This document shows, piece after piece, positions 55,702 through 64,000 of a stretch of DNA of 64,000 bases. The position numbers and the translations under genes were made by a program. The DNA comes from Rheum nobile (lineage: Eukaryota; Streptophyta; Magnoliopsida; Caryophyllales; Polygonaceae): contig WOAB01000098.1 in assembly GCA_027886185.1 (NCBI GenBank), positions 2,666,001 through 2,730,000 on the forward strand, given 5' to 3'. Position 1 is the stretch's first letter; the number at the start of each line of letters is the position of its first letter. The notes under the pieces were generated by a model. It worked only from the letters and a program-made list of their open reading frames with translations, had not been told where the DNA came from and did not search any database.

Positions 55702-57099
55702 TGATGTGGCTAAAACCTACCTGCAAGTGTACGAGATCGGTTGTAGTAGTCAAGTGTCGATCCCACGGAGACCAATGTAATATTAATTGAAACACTACCA
55801 GTGAACTAGGCCGTAAAGATATGGAGTTGAGAAAACTATAACTAAGCTTAATAATAATAATGCAAATAAGATATAGATATCTATGAGATAAATGTGTTTA
55901 AGGTTAAGGATCACCGCAATAATGCTTCGGTAAATAAAATCACACTCTACCCAAATCTAGTCCAAATTGTTTGAAGGTAAGTCATCTAAGGTAATCTACT
56001 AACTCATATCGAATGATAGTAAACGTGTATGGACTAAACTAACAATCGCTGTCGCACAGTGCTAATCTCATCCAAACCCTTTAGCGCACTTATAGTCTAG
56101 CGATAAACTGAAATAACATTCGCTGTTGCGCTCTGCTAATCTAACTCAAACCTAGAACATCTATGCTAGCCTATTAATCCTCAAGAGGAATTAAGTTGAT
56201 GTCGCACAAATAATACTCAGGTTTAATTCATAGGAATCCAATAGAAATTATTACCTCTCGGTCTCAAACCCTATCTAACTATATATTAACGTTATCACCT
56301 TTCGGTATCAAACCCTAACAAGATCCAATTCGCAAAAGCTACTATGGGCATAAAGCATCCATAAATGAAGCTAATACTATTTCAATTCAGGCAAAAAAAT
56401 AATTCTAGTTACATACGCATCGTCGGGATCACCCCAACCTTAGAAAAAGGAATTTAGCCAAGCATAATTGAAGAAATATTCAATATATTTAAACTATCCA
56501 TCATTATATATGAATTATTCAATAAAAGCAGGAGATAAGAAAACTTTGTCTCAATGTCGAAATAATCTAAGTTGACTAAGACTAGAACAAAAATACATAA
56601 ATCTTAAAAGTACTAAAGGCAAAAAATCCCTCTTTACAATCTCCTCTCCGGTTGTTTCAAACCAAAAGAAAACAAAAACAAAAACTCTCTTAAAACCTAA
56701 GACTGACGTCCTCTCCTCCTTGAAATCTCCATTTCCATACATATATCCCCCTTTATTATCTGATCACCCGAAAAAGTATGGGCCCCTTAGTCAACTTGTG
56801 CACGCCCAACAACCCAAGATGCAAATCCACGCTAGCATTGCAATTGATGCCCAAAGTCACACCTACAGCCCATTAGATTATATGGGCCCAAAAATCTTTC
56901 TATTATTTTATGTCCTTGGAAATAGTCTCGTATCACCCTTAAGTTGGACCTAAAATGACTGAAACATGTAAAAGCACGAGTGTAGATTCCGAATGCAATA
57001 TATAGTAATACTAATAATAAAACACATAAATTATGCTTAAAAATGATCTATTCTAATATGCAACTAGGCTCCTAAATATGTATAAATTAGGTGTTATCA
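55702..57099 (-). repeat. Element C right LTR, complete
   Basis: 1398 bp, TGATGTGG...GTTATCA. It is uninterrupted at the site where the left copy carries the LINE, so it serves as the empty-site reference. Confidence 0.9.
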
Positions 57100-58044
57100 A
57101 GGCGCCATCGCTGAGAGGAAGGCATTTCATGATGTGTACCCGTCTCCGTCGGTCTTCCCAAGCATGACTCATAGGAAGCTCAAGAGCGCATATGACGAGG
57201 TGGAGCAGGATCCAGCTGCATCGGAGGATAAGCAGGTGCCTCTTGCTACTTCTTAAAATGTTTTTAAGATCCTTTGTGAATAGTCAGTGACCGTCGCCCA
57301 TAGTGGGATGGTGAAGAAAATTTGGGCCCACCCTCCGGGGTGGTTTTTACATTGTTTTGCCCCGTTCAAGGAAACGAGTTTAAGTAGTGTAGCTCTTTTG
57401 CATATCTTGCTTGCTATGTGTGTTGCATATGTGTCTTTGTGACTATACAAATACATCAAGACTTGGAGCAACTTGGCTAGCGAGGAACAAGATATGGTCG
57501 CATTCTGAAAGCGATGACGATGATCAAGATTGTTCACTCAGCACTACGTCAATGATGACAAGGTCAATTGCGATGAAGATGACGAAAATGTCGATGCCAT
57601 TCGAGGCGGAAATAGATGTATCAGACTTGCCATATTATGTCAAATATATACAAAGTAGAATAGGAATTTGTATATCTCAAAGATGAGTAATAGAAGCATC
57701 TTCTTTGATCGTATTAATTCTCTTTGTATCATGTCTTATGCATCGTTCTTGATATAAATTAAAGATCCATGATAACGTCTATATGCTTAGATCCTTACAT
57801 AGACATGTTGCGAGAATAAACCTGCCTTGGCCGAGGCTTTTTCAAGTTTGGCGAAATAACTGCTTAGAGAGATAGTAAATTAACAAATACTATATTGAAT
57901 AAAATAATACATAATAATGTTACCTTGTCGTTTGAGATGCAGTCTAATCGCGGAATTCGCATCGCGATATTATAGATTATCGTCGTGGATTATGCTGATT
58001 GAGATACAATTGATTGTGAGATTCGCGTTGCGATATTCATAGAT
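57100..58044 (+). other. Unassigned; short coding-like fragment at the left
   Basis: From 57101 a short plus-strand frame reads AIAERKAFHDVYPSPSVFPS then MTHRKLKSAYDEVEQDPAAS to a TAA. This coding-like piece could be an exon of a gene cut by element C, or transposon-derived. The rest (57260-58044) has no supported frame. Confidence 0.35.
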
Positions 58045-58177
58045 GACCAACATGTCATAAGATGACCAATATGTCTAAGAGTGACCTACGGGTCGAAGTA
58101 TGACCTACGGGTCGAAATATGACCTACGAGTCATAATATGACATACAACTCAAAATATGACCTACAAGTTTTCAGAG
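58045..58177 (+). repeat. 19-bp tandem repeat, seven copies
   Basis: GACC/GACA starts recur every 19 bases at 58045, 58064, 58083, 58102, 58121, 58140 and 58159. The consensus GACCTACGGGTCGAAATAT is degraded at both ends. Confidence 0.9.
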
Positions 58178-58500
58178 TTGTGGGATCTAACCATAGGATG
58201 GATGGCAACTCGTTTGCCCACAAGCCTTTTGCCTTCTTGAGCATTTTCTTCAGATTGTTGATGATAACTTTAATGTTGGATTCAACTTGACCATTAGCCT
58301 GTGGGTAGCGTGGAGTTGACGTGACGATCTTGATGCCTAACTCTTGGCAGAACTCATACATCCGATTGCTATAAATTGCGACCCGTTGTTGGGGCCATAA
58401 GATCGTGTCGACGTGTAAGGCATATACCTGTTGATATGGAGAGGTATGGATCGAGCCCAATGTTGATTAATGAAAGACAATGTGTCTTTGACTGTCATAC
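58140..58500 (-). pseudogene. Gypsy integrase core fragment
   Basis: Minus-strand NRMYEFCQELGIKIVTSTPR then YPQANGQVESNIKVIINNLK and KMLKKAKGLWANELPSILW match the second half of a Ty3/gypsy integrase core ('F...LGI......YHPQaNGQVE..Nr.l...Lk.......W...L...lw'). The Glu of NGQVE is the third catalytic acid. Upstream coding in another frame (NGSQF) continues it weakly. The first catalytic Asp is not seen. Confidence 0.8.
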
Positions 58501-58581
58501 ATAACCGTGAAGACTAATTGCTATGCGACACAGTGAGGAAGATCTTCTTTCCTAATATAGCGCTCTAATTTTGGAGGATCG

Positions 58582-58961
58582 CAACAACTGTCATGGTTTG
58601 CGCGTCAAGACTTATGTCCGTTGGAGATATACTTTCCTTATTTGATAAAAGGAAATATCTTGTACCGTGTATATTTATCTTATCTTGGGCTCCAAGATAC
58701 AATATCTTTCTACCCTATAGTAATATCCTATACCTTGTAGAATTACCCTTGTACTCCTATATAAGGAGGGTTCCAATACGTTGTAAGATATTCACGATCA
58801 TATGAATTTGTACATACTCAGATAATCTCATACGCTCTTGCGATAATACAATTCCTACTTTTCTAACGATCAACTGATTCTTTCTTTATTCTATGTGTAA
58901 CCCTTAACTCTAACCTCCACAAAAAAGCGGATATCGTCACAATACGAAATTTGCCCAAACA
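58582..58961 (+). mobile_element. Gypsy LTR (possible 5' LTR) with TATA box
   Basis: Likely runs TGTCATGGTTTGC...TTGCCCAAACA. TATATAAG at 58758-58765 is a good LTR TATA box. The primer-binding site follows immediately. Fragments of the same LTR lie at 1064-1175 and, reversed, near 26805-26870. No 3' partner is in the window. The left boundary is tentative. Confidence 0.6.
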
Positions 58962-58963
58962 AT

Positions 58964-58980
58964 TGGCGCCTACCGTGGGG
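58964..58980 (+). other. Primer-binding site of plus-strand gypsy element
   Basis: TGGCGCCTACCGTGGGG lies two bases after the LTR end. TGGCGCC...GTGGGG sites are usual in Tat/Ogre-type plant gypsy elements. Confidence 0.65.
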
Positions 58981-59040
58981 ATGTGAGTAAAAAAGGTTAT
59001 ACGTTCTTTTAAAACCACAAGATACCACCGAACATACCAC

Positions 59041-59960
59041 CATGTCCAACGATGGACCAACCAACAAAGACACTCTTGTGTCCACCTATGTCACCGCCAC
59101 TACGTAAATAGCACCGCCCCAGATCTCACCCGATCTAGTCTATCATGGCGGCTCAGGAGACCAACATGTCACTACCGTGGCGGAATTACGTGAAAAGATG
59201 TCACCGCCACTACGTCAACAACACTGCCCCAGCTTGGGAGGAGTTGTGGGCCACCTAGAAGGTGCAATCTGAAGTGCGACTTCAAGAAATTATGAAGGAG
59301 AATGAGGCGTTATATTCTCATAATGTGTCCATGCCGCCACCAGTGCCGCGATCTCGCTTCCAATACATCCATGCCGACAATACTGTGAGATGTCTTGACC
59401 TCGACTTCGCCGCTGTCAACCCGTCCTTTTCTACTCCAGCGATGATACTGTCATGTAACACTAGGGGATCTCGACACCCGCCAATAGTGACAACAAGACA
59501 CCGCGTACAATCCAGAAATGACCGATCCAATGGATGTCGTTCCAACGGAGTGTTTCGACGACATCATCGAACACAAGTGTTGCGAAAAACATGGAATTTT
59601 GGATGAAAGGTTCGCCCAAATCCGAAGAGTACCAAGACCCATCGAAGAATGAAGATGACGAGTGCTACGCCCAAATCTTAGGAGCACCAAATCCCTAAGA
59701 AGTATTCGGTGCCCGCCATGCCAATGTATGATGGGAGAGCGACCCCCGACGAACATGTTTCATTGTACAAACATAAGATAATGACGAGTACGGTTCCCAA
59801 ACATCTAAAGGAGGCCGTGATGTGCAAGTGGTTTGGATACACTCTAAAAGGCTCGGTCTTGACGTGGTTTATACACCTCACAAACAAGAGCCTATCTTCT
59901 ATTTTTCTTTTCTTTTTCAAATTCCACACCAATGTTTTATCGAGATACAAACATTTGTGA
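59041..59960 (+). pseudogene. Gypsy (Tat-like) gag remnant
   Basis: Downstream of the primer-binding site, broken plus-strand frames begin MSNDGPTNKDTLVSTYVTAT. At 59709-59960 they give the gag core: MYDGRATPDEHVSLYKHKIM, then PKHLKEAVMCKWFGYTLKGS and VLTWFIHLTNKSLSS. This matches 'yDG..DP.eHv..y...M........mc..F..tL.g.A..Wf..L...sI.sf'. Stops between the pieces and an abrupt end near 59960 show it is dead. Orientation is opposite to the integrase piece at 58.1-58.5 kb, so the two are from different copies. Confidence 0.7.
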
Positions 59961-60760
59961 ATGCACTCGACTACTAGGTAACGCCTAAAGTTTTTTTTAT
60001 ACCCAAGAACTTTACAATAAAAAAATGTACATCGAACTCTCCCAAGCTTAGCTTCCAAGCACACAAACAAGTCACAATAGGATTTTCCTTATTCCTCGGA
60101 GGGATAAAAGGCTAATAATTAAGGCTCGGTTTTCTTTTGTGATGCTTAATAAAATGATTGGCTAATATAGGCTCAAAGGGGCTAAACAAAGAGGATGAAG
60201 TACAAAGGGTAGTCATGGTAAAAAAAGTTATAAAAAGAAGAAATTGCCTCGGTCATTTTTATGCATGTGCAATGGTTATAATGTGGTATCGAGAAAATAA
60301 TTCTAAATGCAAGTTCTAGAGATAAAATTTCGGGGGAGAATTCAATCATGAAAAGAGGGGACTAATGAAGTGTAAGTCCTAAGGTTTAAAAATAACTCAT
60401 GGTTTTTGTCATGAATTTTAATCCTAGCCAATCTCAAGAGATAATCACATGCAATTTCCTAATTCAATCATTCACACATATTCGTAATTCAAAGTTTTTG
60501 TTTCATGATCAATTGCAATTTTAACAACCAAGACATTTCAAATGGAGTAACATGAGAAGTCCATCAAAATACCTAAATCTATATGCAATGCAAATGTTAT
60601 GATAGTCTAAGTTAATGCAAATAGAACTAATGCAAATGCAATGTTGTGCAATTATGCAACTAACACTAAAGATATAGAAAATGCAATTTGAAGGTAATTT
60701 TCGCTCCCTCCCCCAAGCTTAAAATAGAGGGAGAGGGGAAATTACCGAATCACATAGAGC
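59961..60760 (-). other. Element E 3' interior; no gene
   Basis: AT-rich, with an Athila-style polypurine stretch AAGCTTGGGGGAGGGAG (minus sense, about 60704-60721). No LTR was identified at its left end. Confidence 0.4.
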
Positions 60761-60938
60761 TTGGGTTGCCTCCCAAGAAGCGTCATTTAAGGTCTAGCTA
60801 GACCATCCTTCTTTATTCATGACTTCGGATTGGAAAGGGGGAAGGTGACTTCCTTTTCAATTGGATCTCCATTCACATAGTGCTTTAGTCGAATTTTATG
60901 CACTTGAAATTTTCTTGAATTGATGTGCCACAACTCAA

Positions 60939-61265
60939 TCATCCCGCTATGGACCACCTTGTATGCTTGCTGCCCGGAAACATCTCCAAGCGGTGGTAGA
61001 AGACCATTACTTGCTCTCCTTTCTTGAACTCAATGAAGGTTTGATTTGTGGTGCCATTTTTTCTATTCTTGTTTGAGCTTCGACCCTTAATGATTCCACT
61101 TAGAGGGGAAGGGAGATATTTCAATCCATCCTTTGGTTTTGGCTGTTGCTCAAGCTTCTCAACTTTGGACAATCGAGGTAAAGTCATCAACTTTTCTTCA
61201 TAGAGTTGGGGACTTGAGTCTACATTCAAACCTTTATCATTAAACCCACCGGGGTCACCAACCAT
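60939..61265 (-). pseudogene. Element E integrase C-terminal-like tail
   Basis: Minus frame with SSPQLYEEKLMTLPRLSKVE then FIEFKKGEQVMVFYHRLEMF and PGSKHTRWS, ending in a stop soon after. It aligns by eye with the element C tail at 46978-47316. Confidence 0.6.
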
Positions 61266-61783
61266 GTTCCATTGGGATCATTCAAGCATTGTCTCACAAA
61301 GTCCTTCTTCACTTGGTGGTCTAAACGATCAACTCTACACAAGGAAAGTTTTCCCTTTTTGACATCAATGACAGAGCCTGCCGTAGCAAGGAAAAGCCTT
61401 CTAAGAATGATGGGGAATTTGGCATCTTCATCCATTTCAAGAATAACAAAATCAACCGAAATGAAGAATTTACCTACCTTAATAGGAACATCCTCTATGA
61501 TGCATGTAGGGTAACGCATAGAGTGATCCGCTAGCATCAAAGACATATTGGTGGGTTTTAATTCACCAATGCCTAACTTTTCACAAATAGAAAAAGACAT
61601 TACACTCACACTAGCACCTAGATCACATAAAACATTTTCAAAACTAGCACTACCAATCACACATGTTATGGAGAAATGATCGGGATCCTTAAGCTTAGGA
61701 GGTAACTTGTTTTGAATGATGGCACTACACTCCTCGTTTAAGGCCACTGTTTCAAATTCATCTAACCTTCTTTTCTTAGACAA
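61226..61783 (-). pseudogene. Element E aspartic protease region
   Basis: 185 codons in minus sense. CSAIIQNKLPPKLKDPDHFS, then VLCDLGASVSVMSFSICEKL (active-site DLGAS), then LADHSMRYPTCIIEDVPIKV and FPIILRRLFLATAGSVIDV. The usual LGRPF is RRLF here, which argues against activity. Relatedness to the element D protease is clear from order and spacing. Confidence 0.82.
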
Positions 61784-61860
61784 GATTTCTTTAAAAAATT
61801 AAGCATATGAAGGCATTTGGGAAAGGGCATCGATGAAGGGAACATTGATATACAAAATTT

Positions 61861-62692
61861 TCAACACTTAAAAAATTTCCCAAATTGTTTGTCTAACTTG
61901 GTCTTTTGAAGCCTTTGAGGAAATGGAATATGAGGTTTGTACGGTGGTGGTGCCACGGATTTAGGATCTTTCTCACCTTCCTTCCTCCTTTTATTGATTT
62001 TTGGTTCTTCTCCCCTCACTTGCTTTTCAATATGTTCTTCAATATTAAGATTTTCTTCTTCTACCATATCTTTTCTTTTGTGATTTTCCAACTCCTTTCT
62101 ACTCTTAAGGGTCACTGCTATACATTCTCTTGGATTAGGATCGGGTTGACCAAGAAGTCTACATTGTGGTCTAGAAGATGAGCTAGCAACGTGTTGGGCA
62201 ATTTGAGAGATTTGGGTTTCTAGCATCAAACTTGGATGTAAATTGCCCAAATTGGTTTCTAAACTCATCGTTTTGTTTTGCTTGAGTGGTAATGAAGCTC
62301 TCCATCATGACTTCAAGGTTAGATTTTTGAGGAGGTTGGCGTTGGTAAGAACCTTTGTTAAAATCGGGAGGTTGATTTGGAGGTGGTTGATGAATGGTAT
62401 TTTGGTTGTTCCGGTATGAGACATTGGGATGGTTCCTCCAACCGAGATTGTAGGTATTGGAATATGGGTCATTTTGAGGTCTTGGTACTCTTGGGTTGTT
62501 GAGGAAGTCAACATGCTCAATGGGTGGTTCTTGAGAAGATGAAGAGGGGGAAGTCACATATTGACAATTCAACCCAAGATGGCCAACCATACCACAAATT
62601 TCACAAGGGCCATTTGAACCAACATTGTTCACCTTGGCATGCACATTCATAGCACCAAATTTCTTGTTGAGGGCATCCAAATTAGCCAACAA
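61861..62692 (-). pseudogene. Element E gag C-terminal half
   Basis: Two overlapping frames: 62183-62692 with CEICGMVGHLGLNCQ (zinc knuckle C-x2-C-x4-H-x4-C), then DPYSNTYNLGWRNHPNVSYR. 61861-62268 with MLETQISQIAQHVASSSSRP, then RECIAVTLKSRKELE and a Lys/Glu-rich linker ending in PHIPFPQRLQKTKLDKQFGK. This is a typical Athila gag tail. One frameshift separates them. It has no RDRG palindrome block, unlike element D. Confidence 0.82.
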
Positions 62693-62709
62693 GGCATCGT
62701 TCTTAGCTG

Positions 62710-63166
62710 CTAAGAGACCAAAGGTCTCGATGTCATACCTTCCGGTGATTTTTTGGGCTCAAACTTTGGGTTTGACCACTTTTGGTGGTTCATTGCCATC
62801 TCTTCAATCAACTTCCAATCCTCGGTTATCCTTTTTCTCATGAGAGCCCCTCCGGCAACACTATCAATTCCCATATTTGAAGCGTTGGTTAGCCTATTGT
62901 AGAATCCTTGAACTAGGAACCACTTCTCGAATCCATAATGTGGGCACTTCCTCAAAAGCTCCTTATATCTTTTACAGAAAGATTCCTCTTCTTTTTGGCG
63001 GAAAGAGGAGATCTCATTCTATAGAGCGGTAGTCTTGCTTGGTGGAAAGTATTCGGCCATGAAAGCAACGGAGAGTTGCTCCCAAGTAGTGATTGAATTT
63101 TCCGGAATGGTGTAGACCCAAGCCCTTTCTTGATCCCTTAGTGAGAATGGGAAAAACCCTAGTCGA
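62710..63166 (-). pseudogene. Element E gag capsid part
   Basis: In minus sense FFPFSLRDQERAWVYTIPEN, then SITTWEQLSVAFMAEYFPPS, a stop, CKRYKELLRKCPHYGFEKWF, YNRLTNASNMGIDSVAGGAL and EEMAMNHQKW. This is the Athila-group gag capsid. The first ~100 residues lie beyond the LTR junction at 63167. Confidence 0.8.
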
Positions 63167-64000
63167 TGACGTGGCCTAAGGTCGTTATGCCAAATCAAAG
63201 TAACCTCAACTTCCAAACTAGAATAGTGAGTAAGCAAGGGTTGAAATCCCAAGAGAATCACAGGTGTCTATTTTCTTGTTAACAATCAAATACCAATCGA
63301 ACAGTGTAACAAAAAGGGGGTTTTGAGGTTTGGTTTGCTAAAATCTATGGATAAATCAAATAAAGGAAAAATGCTCCTCCTAACAAATATCCACAATCAC
63401 TGAATATGGTTGATCATAGATTATCTCGAGTTCTTCTTCCTTCCTATGGTTGTTCCTGTCCCGATCTTATGTAGATTCAAAGGGAAACCTTCCACTAAGA
63501 ACCCTTACCAATGAATAACCCTAGTACCACTAAAAGTTCAACCCAAAAGCAGCAATGCATATAAGAATTAACCAGGATACACAGAACGCTCGCTCAGATG
63601 CATTTACCATGTAATTATCTCTCCCTACAATAGAACAATTTCAACCAGAGCATGTAAATTGTAGTTGCTACAACAGAATAGGACGTTAGCCCAACAGTTT
63701 CCTAATCCTAGCAATATGAAAATCACCAATAACAACTAGTTGCGCGGGCTAGTGCAATCAATGAAATCCAATGGAATAGGCTTAGAAGAGATAATACAAA
63801 CCAATAGGAACTCGAACACGAAAGATAATCTCACAACCAAAATCCAATGAATGCTTCAATTGTTAGGCGGAACCAAGAAGGTTAGTTCCTCCTCATGTTC
63901 TTCATAAAAACTCTGAATCAATGAATAACGAACAACGTAGCAATTCTAGAAACTAAAACTCGATCCTCAAAACCTAAAAACTAAGAGAGTATATATATGT
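63167..64000 (-). mobile_element. LTR of a D-like element, running off the window
   Basis: It begins TGACGTGGCCTAAGGTCG and follows the layout of element D's LTR (GTTATGCCAAATCAAAGTAA, then AGTAAGCAAGGGTTGAAATC). It starts with the LTR terminus TG exactly where element E gag coding stops. No primer-binding site lies left of it, so it is more likely the left LTR of an element inserted into E than E's own 5' LTR. GTCGA at 63162-63166 would be the left copy of the duplication. Confidence 0.7.

Larger units (their letters stand above)
41286..57099 (-). mobile_element. Athila-like LTR element C, containing three later insertions
   Basis: The right LTR is 55702-57099 (1398 bp, TGATGTGGCTAAAACC...GTGTTATCA). 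The left LTR ends at 44937. It lacks its first ~158 bp (begins at about 41286) and is split by a LINE. Beside the right LTR, minus-strand TGGCGCCATTGTCGGGGA (about 55677-55695) is a tRNA-Asp-type primer-binding site, as in Athila. The polypurine tract at 44938 reads GCTTGGGGGAATT. The interior (44938-47461 plus 54984-55701, about 3.2 kb without element D) has a gag-like zinc-finger piece and an integrase-tail-like piece but no RT. Confidence 0.85.
60760..63166 (-). mobile_element. Athila-like element E, gag-protease plus integrase tail
   Basis: Minus-strand order: gag capsid part (63166-62710), zinc knuckle and linker (62692-61861), protease (61783-61226), integrase-tail-like piece (61265-60939), then the conserved CGCTTCTTGGGAGGCAACCC (about 60764-60783). 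RT, RNase H and integrase core are missing between the protease and the tail. It resembles elements C and D. At 63167 it is cut by another LTR, so the gag start is not in view. Confidence 0.75.

Noticed and set aside
58045..58177. Possible CRISPR-like array
   Set aside because: The 19-bp units are directly adjacent with no spacers. This is a eukaryotic tandem repeat.
1..64000. tRNA or rRNA genes
   Set aside because: No cloverleaf with conserved A/B boxes or rRNA-like stretch was noticed. tRNA-like bits are only primer-binding sites of retroelements. A tRNA scan would settle it.

Overview
This window comes from the nuclear genome of a flowering plant. It holds one clear, intact, intron-rich plant gene in a dense bed of nested retrotransposons. 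There are no bacterial-type operons. The introns follow the GT-AG rule, and the transposons belong to typical plant groups: Ty3/gypsy elements of Athila-like and chromovirus type, a Ty1/copia remnant, L1-type LINEs with a C-terminal RNase H, and a hAT-type MITE. I cannot name the species from the sequence.

Layout. 1-10.8 kb is a layered nest. A plus-strand LINE fragment is split by a minus-strand LINE that carries a target-site duplication (TSD). The minus LINE is itself split by a degraded LTR element (from 2480) and by a solo LTR (7285-9688, TSD GGATC). A ~600 bp direct repeat flanks the nest. 11.3-16.6 kb is the single host gene, a 12-coding-exon SR splicing factor of the SR34/SRSF1 type (292 aa, plus strand). 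17-28 kb holds a LINE tail, a degraded reading frame split by LTR element A (19987-24879, TSD ACGTC), a copia RT remnant and LTR fragments.

28.1-34.75 kb is a tandem array LTR-internal-LTR-internal-LTR (element B, period 2982 bp). Its middle LTR is a recombinant of the two outer ones. It is inserted in what looks like a broken gene of unknown function. 36-41 kb is a decayed chromovirus with gag fused to the end of RT, interrupted by a shrunken LTR element. 41.3-57.1 kb is a large Athila-like element C. Its left LTR carries a 5'-truncated LINE (TSD ATAAAAACTCT), and its interior carries a hAT MITE (8-bp TSD) and a complete nested element D (47462-54978, TSD GCCAT). 57-64 kb holds further gypsy pieces: an integrase fragment, an LTR with primer-binding site and gag, Athila-like element E, and the edge of another D-like LTR.

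How the parts relate. The only gene likely to serve the plant is the SR protein, which acts in pre-mRNA splicing. Nearly everything else is mobile DNA. Elements A/B and C/D/E lack reverse transcriptase and integrase cores, so they are probably non-autonomous families moved by enzymes from elsewhere. The most notable structures are the recombinant tandem LTR array and a short palindrome (CCGCG-NN-CGCGG) repeated about 18 times across the LTRs and coding region of element D.
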